Assembly (NCBI GenBank): GCA_951813605.1
Contig: OX638379.1
Location: 4,600,062-4,664,061, forward strand
Length of the DNA: 64,000 nucleotides
From: an uncultured Bryobacterales bacterium
GTDB taxonomy: Bacteria > Acidobacteriota > Terriglobia > Bryobacterales > UBA6623
Reading direction: 5' to 3'
The stretch's first letter is position 1, and the number at the start of each line of letters is the position of its first letter. A program made the position numbers and the translations under genes. Under the pieces are notes generated by a model. The model was given only the letters and a program-made list of their open reading frames with translations, made no database searches and was not told the DNA's origin. Shown here in pieces: positions 46,590-57,021 of this stretch.

Positions 46590-46617
46590 TGCCGGACCTG
46601 TGCGAACGGGTCCGGCA
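46590..46617 (+). terminator. Hairpin after the TonB receptor gene
   Basis: TGCCGGACC (46590-46598) pairs perfectly with GGTCCGGCA (46609-46617) around a ten-base loop, 27 bases after the receptor stop. There is no T-run after it, so it may be a weak terminator, a 3'-end stabiliser or a partial attenuator before the downstream TPR gene. Confidence 0.5.
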
Positions 46618-46724
46618 TGTGTCCGGATTGACAGGGAGCACCCCCTCAAGAATGGGCCTGCCATCGCTCGGCGCGGCGGGCCGTAAGGCGGACTTTCGCG
46701 CCCCGGCGGTTCGTGGCAAATATA

Positions 46725-48500
46725 ATGAGGCGGATTCCTCGACGCGAGCTGCCATATAGTCTTGCAGCCGCCGCGATTTCCATGCCGCCGACGAGTTCGA
46801 TCGTGTGCGTGGCCTGCTTGGCCATGCTGTTCCAGCCCGCGACGGCGGAAGAACGTTTTGACGCCCTGCTGCGACAGGGCTTCGAGCTGCACCAAAAGCG
46901 TCTCTATTTCCAAGCGATAGAACCTCTAGAGCGCGCTCACCGCCTGCGGCCGGACGAGTACTACGTGAATCTCTTGCTGGGGATCGACCATCTCCGCTCT
47001 GGCAGTGCCGAGAAGGCGTTGCCTTTTCTCGACGCGGCGAGCAAAGCAAACCCAACTGACGCGACGGCCTTGGGCTATGCGACGGAAGCTCATTCGGTGC
47101 TGGGTCGATTGGACCTGGCTGTCAGGGCGTTGCATGCCGCCAAACGACGGGATCCGTCTCCTTCGTGGCGAGCCAAGCTTGTTCGTTTCTATCTTGTCCG
47201 GTTTCGGAGAGTCGCCGAGGAACTCCGGAGGACGCGGTTGGGGTTGGCGCGATCCTACCTTCTCCAAGCGCACGCGACGGCAGATCAGAGCTCTGCCCGG
47301 CAGAGAGACGCGCTCTTGCGCGCATATTCCCTCGCGCCCGACCTGACAGACGTCTCGACCGCGTTGGCCCATGCAGAGATCCGCCATGGCCGGTTCCAAC
47401 TAGCCCGTCAGATTCTGCGGGACACGCACACACGCCTGGGGGATCCTCGCAACCTTGAACTAGCCGCGGCGGAAGCCTATCTCGCGGCGCACTACGAGGA
47501 CTGGCCGGTTGCGCTAGCTATGCTCCGCGAATTGGGCAGCCGCTCGCCCAAGCGTATGCAAGTCGCAATCGAAGAATGGCCGCTTACGATTCATCTTCCC
47601 GAGGCGATGCGGCAGTCTTTGGAACAAATGTCTTCTTCGAATCCTTCCGGGGCACATCCGTCCTACAGCCCGAGACAGCTCTTCAAGTCGCAACACTGGG
47701 AAGCCGTGACTACTCGAATCTCCGCAAGCGACGCAACGCCGGAACAGCTCCTTTGGCTTGGAACCGCGCATGCTCGACTCGGGAACTTCGAGGCCGCCGT
47801 TGGGCCGCTCGAGAAGGTCCGCACAGTCTCTCGCTACCAAGGAGAAGCCCACTACTGGCTGGCCAGTTCGTATGTGCGCCTCATCGAGGGAGAAACCGCG
47901 GCCTTGAGGCGCGATCCAGCGGCCCTGCCCATCCTCCACGCAGTTCGAGGCGAGATAGAGCTTCGACTAGCAGGTAACGCTGTCGCAGCGGCGAGGCACT
48001 ACGAGAAGGCCCTTGCTCTGACTCCCGGGGATCCCGCCCTCTGGACTGGCCTCGCGGCTGCCGAGCTGTCTGCTGGTGAATGGGAGAATTCCCGTCGATC
48101 CGCCCTCAAGGCACTCGAGCTTGATCCTGAGCGAGGTCTCGCTTCCCGCACCTTTGCCGAGGCTTGCATGCAGGAGCGTGACTATGAAGCCGCGATTCCG
48201 GCTCTCGAAAAAGTATTGCGACTCGAGCCCGACGACATCGGCGCTAAGTTCCTCCTGGGCACTGCCTACTCGCAGGTCGGCAAAAGCAAGAAGGCGTTGA
48301 TGCTCCTTCAGGCTGTCGAAGATTCGGATTTTCCAGACGAGAAAGGTCGCTTGCAGTATCTTCTCGGCACCGTTCTGCGCAAGCTAGGCCTCCTCGGCGA
48401 AGCTCAAATCGCCTTTCAGCGCTCTCAGGAGCTTGCTGACGCGTTCGCAAGAACGAGTCATAGCCTCGCATCCCCTGCCGAAGACCTTCCCCGAGACTAG
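46725..48500 (+). CDS. Exported tetratricopeptide repeat protein
   Basis: The 591-residue protein has an N-terminal export segment (MPPTSSIVCVACLAMLFQ...ATA; ATG 46782 is an alternative start just before it) and about twelve TPR units. Those near residues 440-580 are clear (ALWTGLAAAELSAGEWENS, AKFLLGTAYSQVGKSKKAL). The middle, about 300-370, is divergent and may be a spacer. It follows the TonB receptor by 162 bases and may share its transcript. It resembles the TPR partner of the CRTAC1 protein in style but not closely in sequence. A periplasmic partner-binding role is the reasonable guess. Confidence 0.85.
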   Translation: MRRIPRRELPYSLAAAAISMPPTSSIVCVACLAMLFQPATAEERFDALLRQGFELHQKRLYFQAIEPLERAHRLRPDEYYVNLLLGIDHLRSGSAEKALPFLDAASKANPTDATALGYATEAHSVLGRLDLAVRALHAAKRRDPSPSWRAKLVRFYLVRFRRVAEELRRTRLGLARSYLLQAHATADQSSARQRDALLRAYSLAPDLTDVSTALAHAEIRHGRFQLARQILRDTHTRLGDPRNLELAAAEAYLAAHYEDWPVALAMLRELGSRSPKRMQVAIEEWPLTIHLPEAMRQSLEQMSSSNPSGAHPSYSPRQLFKSQHWEAVTTRISASDATPEQLLWLGTAHARLGNFEAAVGPLEKVRTVSRYQGEAHYWLASSYVRLIEGETAALRRDPAALPILHAVRGEIELRLAGNAVAAARHYEKALALTPGDPALWTGLAAAELSAGEWENSRRSALKALELDPERGLASRTFAEACMQERDYEAAIPALEKVLRLEPDDIGAKFLLGTAYSQVGKSKKALMLLQAVEDSDFPDEKGRLQYLLGTVLRKLGLLGEAQIAFQRSQELADAFARTSHSLASPAEDLPRD

Positions 48501-49740
48501 GAGTAGGGAGCGTATTGAGGTGCGGTCGAGAGGTTGCTAATGCCTACCATGGCCCATCCCGACTCGGCGAAGCCTTCGATTCCCTCCAGTCATCGAGCTG
48601 GCGTGTCGGCATCCGTGATGAGCTTGCCGGCCGTGTACGCCGCCAGAATATTCCCGCCTCGGCAGAGGCGCTTTTGGATTGAGGCCTAGAAAGAGTGCCG
48701 GATCGAACTGCGGTTGGTGGGCGTCGCCACGTCAATCGATGTGAACTGAGGGCGGGGACGCGGCAATTGGTGTCGGGGGACCGTAGCAAGGACAGCGCCC
48801 TTGGCCGCGGATGTTCCGAAGAACGGGTTCGGTCCCGGCTCGTTGAGTTTCTCTCCCAACCAGAGGTGCGTCCCGGGGAGCTGATTGACCTGCTGCGTGT
48901 TCACCGAGATGCTCGTGCCGTTGGAACCGGCATACGTCAAATCCACCAGGGTCCCATCCCCGAAACTAATGCTGGATATTGACGTTCCGCTGCTGCATGT
49001 AGCCAATCGGATTCTTTGCGTAAGGGGCAAGAATCCCCGTCCCGCCGATGAGCGTGTTCAAGAATTCCGGATCCCGTCGCGGCGGCTGCAATATGCCGGC
49101 CGGGCAGGGATCGCTGAACATTCGGAAGGGCGTCACTCCACCGTCGAGGGAAGATCCTCTAGGTGTGCCAATTGAGTTGACGATTCTAATTGCCGGAGAC
49201 GTGGCAAACGACACGAAGCTCAATAGCCAAGACAGACCCTATCCGGTGCGGACTACGGTCGAGTTGGAGAGCCGGTACGCGATGCCAAGCCGGGGTGACC
49301 ACTGGTTTCTGGCGTCAGGTCGCAGCGGAATCGCGTCCACCCCAGCCGAAGGTCCAGGATCGTCGTTGGAGAGAAGAGGTAGATGCCCGCCGGGACCAAC
49401 TGGTTGGTCGTGAAGGTCTCCGGGCCAGAGTCAATGTGCGCTCCGGTGTCGTTCGGGTCGGCACCGACGCTGAGATCATCCCAGCAGGTTCAGTGCAAAA
49501 TCATCCTGTGCTTGGCGCTGGAGTTCCGGCCCACGCGGCTATTGGTCTGATCGTTGTCTCCACCGGAACTCGCGTGCATTGCAAAGTTCAAAGCCAAGCC
49601 GGACCGGTCGGGCTCCGCCCAACATCAGCTCCGCGAATTCGAGTCTGGTGCGATCATCTTGGGTGGAATGCGATCGCCGAGAAACGCCGTCCGAGGCAGA
49701 TCGTCCGTGCTGATGATGGGGAAGGGATCGTGATTTGGAG
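48497..49740 (-). pseudogene. Decayed TonB-dependent (Oar-like) receptor fragment
   Basis: Minus-strand frames give pieces of an Oar-like barrel in correct order: GIYLFSPTTILDLRLGWTR, then SPRLGIAYRLSNSTVVRTG followed by an in-frame TAG, then ILQPPRRD, NPIGYMQQRNVNIQ, a frameshift, GDGTLVDLTYAGSNGTSISV, LPGTHLWLG and PNPFFG. A TAG at 48688-48686 follows, then in the same frame IQKRLCRGGNILAAYTAGKLITDADTP, a TGA, and LEGIEGFAESGW. At least three stop codons and one frameshift make it non-functional. Both the N-terminal domains and the last third of the barrel are missing. It abuts the stop of the plus-strand TPR gene. Confidence 0.85.
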
Positions 49741-49772
49741 AGTCCATTCCTAGTAGCGATGTTGCGCTGCTA

Positions 49773-51008
49773 TCAGCCGATTGCAGTTAATCCCTGGGTC
49801 GCTTCGAAATCGTTCTCCGTCGCTCCACCGACCCTCGCGAAATGAGCAAAGCGCTCGAATGCAGTCATATTGAGCTTGACACCTAGGCCTGGCAGGCTCG
49901 GAGCGGGCAGTTGGCCATCGACCGGAACAGGGTCGTTCTCAACGAGGTCTCTTCGAAGTGTGGATTCCGAAGTGACGGCAGGCAGGAACTCGAAGTACGG
50001 GCAGTTCGGAGAAACCATCGCGAGGTGAGTGGATGCTGCGATGCCGATGCCGCTCTTCCAGCAATGTGGCACGACTAGCTTCCCTCGCTGGCGAGCCATC
50101 TTGGCGACTCGCACTGCCTCGGTGATCCCGCCGACGCGGCCGACGTCCGGTTGGACTACAGCCACGTTTCCCCGGTCCATGAGCTCGGCAAACTCGAACC
50201 GGGTTTGCAATAGCTCTCCGGCTGCAATCGGAATTGCCGTCGCCTCCGCGAGTTTGGCGTAGCCATCGAGGTCGTCTGGCATCAAAGGAGTCTCGATGAA
50301 GAACAGGTGGTGCTTCTCCAGCCTTCGCATCACCTGAGCGGCCTCTTGCCAGTCCGTCCAACAGTAGCCCACATCTACGATTAGATCGATATCGGGCCCA
50401 ACTGCCGCGCGGCCTGCGGCGACGAGGTCCACGATGGCGTCGTTGCTTTGCTGCAATCCATACTGAGCGAAAGGCCCTCGGATGAGGATTTCGAGCTTGA
50501 CAGCTCGGAATCCAGCTTCAACAGCCCAATGAGCTTTCGCGAGGAGGCTGTCCCTGTACGCGTCGAGCGTGCGCCCCGTGGGCAATAGACTTGCGTAAGG
50601 GACAACGGTCGACTTCCCGGCTTGGCTGTCCAATAGCCGCCAAATCGGCTGAGCTGAAGCCTGTCCGAAAACGTCCCAAACTGCCATGTCCAACGCGCCT
50701 AGCGCGCAGATGCCCGCCCCGCGTCGGCCGACCAGAAAACTCTCGCGATACAAGCGTTCCCAGATCGCTTCCGGATCCGTGGGGTCCTCGTTCAGAAGTA
50801 GTTCTCCCAAGCTACGGGTGTAGGCGCTCGAACTAGGCGATTCTATGAGTGCTTTGATGACCCACGGATTCGACTCTACTTCACCTATCCCAACCAATCC
50901 AGTGTTCGTGGCGATACGAACGACTGCGTTATCTTGTGCCGTGTCGCAGTAATCTCTGTCGCAATCCGGGACGACCAACACGTCGCAGTGCACACGGTCG
51001 ATGTACAT
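49773..51008 (-). CDS. Mandelate racemase/muconate lactonizing enzyme family protein (enolase superfamily)
   Basis: The 411-residue protein has the capping domain (VVRIATNTGLVGIGEVES) and the barrel with superfamily catalytic positions. These are AVKLE (Lys base region), the metal ligands VDVGYCW (Asp), FIETPL (Glu) and AAGEL (Glu), then QPDVGRVGGITE, and the histidine in VPHCWKSGIG, typical of sugar-acid dehydratases and of the mandelate racemase group. It is most likely an acid-sugar dehydratase (galactonate, fuconate, talarate or similar), which suits the sugar-acid transporter and GntR regulator 9-14 kb away. AGGA upstream supports ATG 51008. Confidence 0.92.
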   Translation of the reverse strand: MYIDRVHCDVLVVPDCDRDYCDTAQDNAVVRIATNTGLVGIGEVESNPWVIKALIESPSSSAYTRSLGELLLNEDPTDPEAIWERLYRESFLVGRRGAGICALGALDMAVWDVFGQASAQPIWRLLDSQAGKSTVVPYASLLPTGRTLDAYRDSLLAKAHWAVEAGFRAVKLEILIRGPFAQYGLQQSNDAIVDLVAAGRAAVGPDIDLIVDVGYCWTDWQEAAQVMRRLEKHHLFFIETPLMPDDLDGYAKLAEATAIPIAAGELLQTRFEFAELMDRGNVAVVQPDVGRVGGITEAVRVAKMARQRGKLVVPHCWKSGIGIAASTHLAMVSPNCPYFEFLPAVTSESTLRRDLVENDPVPVDGQLPAPSLPGLGVKLNMTAFERFAHFARVGGATENDFEATQGLTAIG

Positions 51009-51285
51009 GTAAGTCCTGTTTCAGCGAGTCCATGGAGTCGCTCGGCCGAGCCGCAAGGAGCCTCCTTCGATGGTATGGCAACAGCGAGGCTCTGTCAAAA
51101 GGAAATACCGCCAATATATTCGGTTTTCGGAAGTTGCGTGGGAGAACGTGCTTGAGACGTAAACAGTTGCTGACGACGGCCTCAAGTGAATTGAAAAGAT
51201 AAACGCATTCAAGTGTGAGTGATCGTGGTGCAGACAACAGCGAGTAGTATATTGAGGAGCGCCCTTTCGAGGGAACGGAGCCCGC

Positions 51286-53841
51286 TTGTCAGGCAGTTGG
51301 AATCGTGTCGCGGCCCGCCTCATTGCGAGGTACTCGTTCGCGCTAGCCTGTCTCTTCGTTCCTCGCGCCGTTTGGGCGCAAGTTGACTTCGTCCGGGATG
51401 TCCGGCCGATTCTCTCGAATCACTGTTGGAAGTGCCACGGGAACGCGACACGCATGTCCGACTTGCGCTTGGACGTTCGCGAAGCAGCTCTTCAGGGAGG
51501 GGCGTCCGGCGCCCCCGCGATCGTACCCGGGGACCCGGATGGGAGCGTCTTGCTGGCTCGGATCACTCATGTCCAACCGAGCGAGCGAATGCCGCCCACG
51601 GGACAGCCCTTGAGCGAGGAACAGGTCGCGCTGATCCGCCGGTGGATCGAGACCGGCGCCGAGTGGGCGAACAACCCTGTTCTCGGACAAGGTACCCCGG
51701 ACGAGCAATCTTCGCGGCACTGGGCCTTTCGACGCCTGCGGGAGATCTCTTTGCCGAGGGTTTCGAACGAGGGCTGGATTAGAACACCAGTGGACCGATT
51801 CATCCTGGCACGCCTCGAATCGAAGCGCCTGAATCCCAACGATGCGGCTGCTAAGAGCAAGCTCATCCGCAGGTTGTACTTTGATTTGATCGGGCTCCCG
51901 CCGTCTGCCGACCAAGTCGAATCATTCGCACGCGACCCTTCTCCCCAAGCGTATGCCCGGTTGACCGAAAAGCTTCTCAAGAACCGGCATTTCGGGGAGC
52001 GCTGGGCACGGCATTGGCTGGATGTGGCACGATACGCCGACAGCGCCGGATACGAGGAAGACAGGCCCCGCCCCGACGCTTACCACTACCGCGACTTCTT
52101 GATTCGCGCACTAAACGGCGACATGCCGTTCGACGAACTGCTCAAGCTCCAGCTGGCGGGTGACTTGCTCGAGCCGAACAGTCCTCGACGTGTCGCCGCA
52201 ACGGGATTCCTTACGGCCGGACCTGATGTCAGACCGGATTTCGTCAACTTTCGCAAGAAGGACCGCTACGACGAGCTGGACGATATCGTTGCCACGATTG
52301 GTACTGCCATGCTTGGACTGACGCTGGGCTGTGCTCGGTGCCACGACCACAAGCACGATCCGATTCCCACGCGCGAGTACTATCAACTCTTAGCGTTCTT
52401 CGACCAGACCGAGCGATACGGGCATCCCATCGATCCATCTGAGTCTGCCCGATACGAGAACCTGCTGGCGGCATTCGAAAGTCAATTCGAACGCGCGAAG
52501 CGTGAGCTGGATGACTGGGTCAAGGCCCGCACCGAGCCCATTAAGCTCGAACGAATTTCTAGCCTTGAGCTTCCGGCGCGCCAGAAGGAACTGCTGCGGG
52601 CACCCGAAGACAAGACGAACGCACTGCAGGCTTCGCTGCTGGTGCAGTTTTCCGAGGAGCTCAAGGTTACGGACGAAGAGCTTCGAAAGAGACTGAATGA
52701 AGGGGAGCGCGCCGAGTGGGACTTGCTGGCGACCAGGTTTAGAGCGGTCCAAGCTGCCAAGCCACGCGATATTCCGAGGGTGCTCGGGATTCGCGACGGG
52801 GAAGCCAAACAGACTCGAATGCTCGTACGTGGTGACCCGCATCATCAAGCGGACCCAGTTCAGCCGCAAGTCCCAGGGGTGCTGACGTGCGAGTCCGGGC
52901 GCGAACAGGCCTTCGATTCGAGGATCGACCTAGCGATGTGGATGACGGACGTGGATTGTGGCGCCGGGGCACTCGCCGCCCGGGTGATGGTCAATCGGCT
53001 GTGGCAGCACCACTTCGGACGGGGCTTGGTCGGAACCCCAGGCGACTTCGGTACCCGCGGCGATCCCCCGTCGCACCCTGATCTGCTTGAGTGGCTTGCT
53101 GGAGAGGTCGTGCGCGGCGGCTGGAAGTTAAAGCCAATCCACAAGCTCATCGTGACGAGCGCTACGTACCGTCAATCCGGGGCTTGGGACAGATCGCGTG
53201 CGGAGATTGACCCGGAAAACGGACTTTGGTGGCGACGAGACGCGAGAAGGCTTGAGGCCGAGGCCATCCGCGACACGATCCTTGCGGTGAGCGGCACATT
53301 GAATCGGACTTCGTTCGGCCCGTCCGTAAAGCCTCGAATTTCCATCGAGTCCATCTACAATCCGGTCGAAAGCTATGACCAATGGCCCGAAAACGTTCGC
53401 GACGGTCCCGCGACTTGGCGTCGCAGTGTCTACGTCTTCGCGAAGCGGGCCAACCTGTTCCCATTCCTGCAGTCGTTCGGCGCGCCTCGCACGTTGGAGA
53501 GCTGTGCCAGGCGGGACGTCTCGATGGGGCCAATCCAGGCACTCGCTTTCTTGAACGACGAATTCGTGCGAGAGCAAAGCCGGTATTTCGCTGAGCGGGT
53601 CCTCGTGGAAACTGCGGCAGAGGCAGAGGCGCGAGTCCGAGCCGCGTATCGCCTGAGCCTCGGTCGATTCCCGACCAAGGTCGAGCTTTCCAGTGCCCTG
53701 TCGTTCCTAGATGCTCAGACTGCTCAGTACAGTAAGGACCTAGGGGAACAGGCGGCGAGTCATTCGTATCATCGGATGCAAGCACTCGTGGATTTCTGCC
53801 AAAGCTTGTTCGCCTCCAACGAGTTCCTATACGTTGATTGA
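51286..53841 (+). CDS. Planctomycete-type cytochrome c / DUF1549 / PSD1 (DUF1553) protein
   Basis: The 851-residue exported protein has a signal peptide (to about residue 31, VWAQ) and an N-terminal PSCyt1 heme domain with CWKCH (C47, C50, H51). The DUF1549 domain (about residues 165-370) contains [15 protein letters not shown] and a second heme-like motif [11 protein letters not shown]. The DUF1553 domain (about 570-835) includes [17 protein letters not shown] and ATYRQSG. Function is unknown; members occur with DUF1501 proteins, as here. The start is TTG 51286 with GGAACGGAG upstream. The stop touches the next gene, forming an operon with DUF1501 and CRTAC1. Confidence 0.92.
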   Translation: MSGSWNRVAARLIARYSFALACLFVPRAVWAQVDFVRDVRPILSNHCWKCHGNATRMSDLRLDVREAALQGGASGAPAIVPGDPDGSVLLARITHVQPSERMPPTGQPLSEEQVALIRRWIETGAEWANNPVLGQGTPDEQSSRHWAFRRLREISLPRVSNEGWIRTPVDRFILARLESKRLNPNDAAAKSKLIRRLYFDLIGLPPSADQVESFARDPSPQAYARLTEKLLKNRHFGERWARHWLDVARYADSAGYEEDRPRPDAYHYRDFLIRALNGDMPFDELLKLQLAGDLLEPNSPRRVAATGFLTAGPDVRPDFVNFRKKDRYDELDDIVATIGTAMLGLTLGCARCHDHKHDPIPTREYYQLLAFFDQTERYGHPIDPSESARYENLLAAFESQFERAKRELDDWVKARTEPIKLERISSLELPARQKELLRAPEDKTNALQASLLVQFSEELKVTDEELRKRLNEGERAEWDLLATRFRAVQAAKPRDIPRVLGIRDGEAKQTRMLVRGDPHHQADPVQPQVPGVLTCESGREQAFDSRIDLAMWMTDVDCGAGALAARVMVNRLWQHHFGRGLVGTPGDFGTRGDPPSHPDLLEWLAGEVVRGGWKLKPIHKLIVTSATYRQSGAWDRSRAEIDPENGLWWRRDARRLEAEAIRDTILAVSGTLNRTSFGPSVKPRISIESIYNPVESYDQWPENVRDGPATWRRSVYVFAKRANLFPFLQSFGAPRTLESCARRDVSMGPIQALAFLNDEFVREQSRYFAERVLVETAAEAEARVRAAYRLSLGRFPTKVELSSALSFLDAQTAQYSKDLGEQAASHSYHRMQALVDFCQSLFASNEFLYVD

Positions 53842-53849
53842 GCAGTCCG

Positions 53850-55286
53850 ATGAACTGGCAAGACCCCACGGAACACACCAAGCGATTCTGGAGTCGTCGC
53901 GATTACCTGGTCCGAAGCGGCAGCGGGTTCGGATTGCTTGGCCTGTCCGCCCTGCTCGGAGATGCGGATGCGCTTGCCGCTCAGGACAGCGATGATCTGT
54001 CAGCTGTGCCTCGCGCTCGGCCAGTCGCTCGAGCGAAGTCCGTGATCTGGTGCTTCATGTACGGTGGCCCGAGCGGCATCGACCTGTTCGATCACAAACC
54101 GGATCTGGTGAAGCATCACGGCAAGCTCTTTGCCGGCGCAGCGGAGTTGCAGACATTTTCGGGAAAGGTCGGCCCGCTTATGCGACCGCCGTTCACGTTT
54201 CAAAGGTACGGCCAGAGCGGGCAGTCGGTTTCCGAGCTGTATCCAAACATTGCACGACATGTGGACAGCATCGCCTTCGTGAAGTCGTGCTTCGTCGAAA
54301 CGAACGTCCACGATCAAGCTTTATTTCAAGTCAATACCGGCATGACGCGGCTCGGATTCCCGAGCGCCGGTTCATGGATCACGTACGGGCTGGGCAGTGA
54401 AAGCCGGAACCTCCCCGGTTACATCGTCATGTACGATCCGCGTGGAATCCCGGTCGGCGGGGCTCCGCTGTGGTCGTCGGGATTCTTGCCGAGTATTCAC
54501 GGAGGAACGGTGTTTCGCTCCGGCGCCAGCCCGATCCTCAATTTGCAGCGGCCGGCACAGGTGAGTGCGGCCGCCCAGCGCCGCCAGCTTGACTTGCTGG
54601 CGGCAATGAACAGTGATCACCGCCGCGCGCGGCCGGGAGAGGAAGCGCTCGAAGCGCGGATCCAGAGTTTCGAACTCGCGTTTCGCATGCAAGCGGAAGC
54701 GCCCTCGGCCGTCGACCTGTCGGACGAAACGGACGAAACGAAGAGGCTATACGGGATCCATGAACCCGCGAGCCGGTCCTACGGAACCCAGTTGCTCATG
54801 GCTCGACGCCTCGTTGAACGAGGGTGTCGGATGGTTCAGGTCTACAGCGGAGGCACCGACTCGGACTGGGACTCGCACTCGAATCTCGAGGTCAACCACC
54901 GCCTTCGCGCTCGCGAGACCGACGCACCCATCGCAGGGCTGCTGGCGGACTTGAAGCGTCGGGGGTTGCTTGACGAGACACTGGTAGTCTGGGGCGGCGA
55001 GTTCGGCCGGCTGCCGATGTCAGAAGGCGGCGGCGGACGTGATCACAACCCCCACGGCTTCCTGATGTGGATGGCTGGCGGAGGGGTTCGTGGGGGCACG
55101 AGTTACGGCGCAACCGACGAAATTGGATTCCGTGCCGCTGAGAATCCAGTTTCGGTCCATGATGTCCACGCGACGATCTTACATCTCCTTGGTCTCGACC
55201 ATACGAGACTGACGTACCGCCACAACGGTCGGGATTTCCGCCTTACCGACGTGTCGGGAAATGTGATCCAGGAGATCCTGTCCTGA
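53850..55286 (+). CDS. DUF1501 (sulfatase-like fold) protein, Tat-exported
   Basis: The 478-residue protein starts with a Tat signal (FWSRRDYLVRSGSGFGLLGL). The body is DUF1501, an alkaline phosphatase/sulfatase-superfamily fold without the formylglycine site. Markers are MYGGPSGIDLFDHKP, PNIARHVDSIAFVKS, GYIVMYDP, LVVWGGEFGRLPMSEGGGG and RDHNPHGFLMWMAGGGVRGG. The Asp, His and Gly-rich pattern near the end suggests a metal site. It always tends to follow a PSD1 protein, and here starts eight bases after one. ATG 53850 is chosen; TTG 53838 would overlap the previous stop. Confidence 0.92.
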   Translation: MNWQDPTEHTKRFWSRRDYLVRSGSGFGLLGLSALLGDADALAAQDSDDLSAVPRARPVARAKSVIWCFMYGGPSGIDLFDHKPDLVKHHGKLFAGAAELQTFSGKVGPLMRPPFTFQRYGQSGQSVSELYPNIARHVDSIAFVKSCFVETNVHDQALFQVNTGMTRLGFPSAGSWITYGLGSESRNLPGYIVMYDPRGIPVGGAPLWSSGFLPSIHGGTVFRSGASPILNLQRPAQVSAAAQRRQLDLLAAMNSDHRRARPGEEALEARIQSFELAFRMQAEAPSAVDLSDETDETKRLYGIHEPASRSYGTQLLMARRLVERGCRMVQVYSGGTDSDWDSHSNLEVNHRLRARETDAPIAGLLADLKRRGLLDETLVVWGGEFGRLPMSEGGGGRDHNPHGFLMWMAGGGVRGGTSYGATDEIGFRAAENPVSVHDVHATILHLLGLDHTRLTYRHNGRDFRLTDVSGNVIQEILS

Positions 55287-55308
55287 GGCTGCACTTGACG
55301 AACGTCCG

Positions 55309-57021
55309 ATGAGTCCCGTGCCACCCGAGTCTCCAGCCGTTGAGGGTGCCACATATCCGAAACTGTTGCGCAAGCTAGGCCGGGCTGCCCTTGTGCCCGC
55401 CGTGATCGGGGGCCTTCATCTTCCGTCGCTTCCCTCGAGCGACGGAATCCGGTTTCGCGACGTCGCGAAGCAAGCGGGCATCACGGTGGTGACCCGCAAC
55501 GACGCCCAAGGCCGCAAGTACCAGGCTGAAACGATGCTAGGAGGCATCGCGGTCCTCGATTTCGACAGTGATGGCTGGATGGACATTTACGTGGCGAACG
55601 GCGCCTCCTTGCCATCGCTGGCGAAGAATGACGCGGTGTACTGGAACGCCCTTTATCGGAACAACGGTGACGGGACGTTTCGCGACGTTACGAGGTCGGC
55701 CGGCGTAAAGGGAGAAGGATTCTCAATCGGTGTCGCGGTCGGTGACTTTGACAACGACGGCTGGGAAGACCTCTACGTCTGTGGTGTCAACAAGAACACT
55801 CTGTACCACAACAATGGCGATGGCACGTTTACGGATGTCACAGAGCAAGCCGGAGTTACGGGTCGCGACCCGAATGGAAAGAAGCTCTGGGCGGTCGCCG
55901 CTGCTTGGCTCGACTACGACAACGACGGTTTCCTGGACCTCTTCGTTTCAAACTATTGCGACTGGTCGCCGCGAACCGAGCTGGTCTGCGGCGGCATTGA
56001 CAGCGAGGCCAGGACCTATTGCCATCCAGACTCGTATCGCGGACAGCCTCCGCAGCTGTACCGCAATCAAGGCGACGGCACATTCCGGGATGTGTCCACG
56101 GAGACAGGAATCGGCCAAGTCATCGGAAAAGGGATGGGTCTTGCCGTTTCTGACTTCGACGTCGATGGCCATCCGGACGTCTTCATCGCCAATGACAATT
56201 CCCGAAACTTCCTCTTCCACAACCAGGGGAACGGACAGTTTCGAGAGGCGGGGATCCCGCTCGGCGTCGCATTCAACGGCGATGGCCGCTACATCTCGGG
56301 GATGGGCGCTGATTTCCGCGATTTCGACGGTGACGGCCTGGCGGATATCGTCATGACCGGCCTGAAGCGCGAGACGTTCGAGATCTTCCGCAACCTAGGC
56401 GGACAGTATTTCGAAGACGTCAGTGCCACGACCAACATTCTGGCCTTGAGCAGGCGCTGGAGCGGTTGGAGTTGCGGAATCGCCGACTTCGACAACGACG
56501 GGAACCGTGATTTCTTCACTGCGAACGGCGACCTCGACATCGATGGCAGCCAGCTCAATCGTGTTTTCCGAAACAGCGGTGAAGGGCATTTCGCGGATGT
56601 TTCGGATTCGGAGGATGCAGGTCTCGCTGAGGCGCGCTTGCACCGCGGTGCCGGCATTGCGGACTTCAACAACGACGGACGGCTCGACATCGCCGTGACA
56701 GCCCTGAATGAAGGCCCGGCACTACTGATGAACGAGACGACGGCCGGGCACTGGCTGGAACTGAAACTGGAAGGCCGGACAAGCAATCGCTCTGCGCTCG
56801 GAGCGCGAGTCACCTCCCGCGCTGGAGGTCGCCCCCAAGTGGCCTGGGTTGCCAACAGCGTTGGATATGCGTCGGCAAGCGATTTGCGCGTTCATTACGG
56901 GTTGGGGGAAGTGAGCCGGGTGGAGGAGATTGAAATCGTGTGGCCGTCGGGGCACGTGCAGAGAATACGGAACGTTGCCGCCGACCAGATCCTCCGCATT
57001 GTGGAATCACCGATGCGCTGA
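55309..57021 (+). CDS. CRTAC1-like protein (FG-GAP repeats plus ASPIC/UnbV domain)
   Basis: The 570-residue protein has a hydrophobic N-terminal stretch (AALVPAVIGGLHLP), seven FG-GAP blades with D-x-D-x-D-G loops (DFDSDGWMDIYVANG, DYDNDGFLDLFVSNY, DFDVDGHPDVFIAND, DFNNDGRLDIAVTA among them), and a C-terminal ASPIC/UnbV domain (SNRSALGARV, DLRVHYGLG, IVWPSG). It parallels the 39024-40763 protein domain for domain, but here it is attached to a PSD1-DUF1501 operon, 22 bases after DUF1501, instead of a TPR gene. It is probably surface exposed and calcium dependent. Confidence 0.92.
   Translation: MSPVPPESPAVEGATYPKLLRKLGRAALVPAVIGGLHLPSLPSSDGIRFRDVAKQAGITVVTRNDAQGRKYQAETMLGGIAVLDFDSDGWMDIYVANGASLPSLAKNDAVYWNALYRNNGDGTFRDVTRSAGVKGEGFSIGVAVGDFDNDGWEDLYVCGVNKNTLYHNNGDGTFTDVTEQAGVTGRDPNGKKLWAVAAAWLDYDNDGFLDLFVSNYCDWSPRTELVCGGIDSEARTYCHPDSYRGQPPQLYRNQGDGTFRDVSTETGIGQVIGKGMGLAVSDFDVDGHPDVFIANDNSRNFLFHNQGNGQFREAGIPLGVAFNGDGRYISGMGADFRDFDGDGLADIVMTGLKRETFEIFRNLGGQYFEDVSATTNILALSRRWSGWSCGIADFDNDGNRDFFTANGDLDIDGSQLNRVFRNSGEGHFADVSDSEDAGLAEARLHRGAGIADFNNDGRLDIAVTALNEGPALLMNETTAGHWLELKLEGRTSNRSALGARVTSRAGGRPQVAWVANSVGYASASDLRVHYGLGEVSRVEEIEIVWPSGHVQRIRNVAADQILRIVESPMR

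Noticed and set aside
48497-49740. Stop-codon recoding as an explanation for the interrupted TonB receptor
   Set aside because: Both TAG and TGA occur together with a frameshift and missing ends, which fits decay and not recoding.
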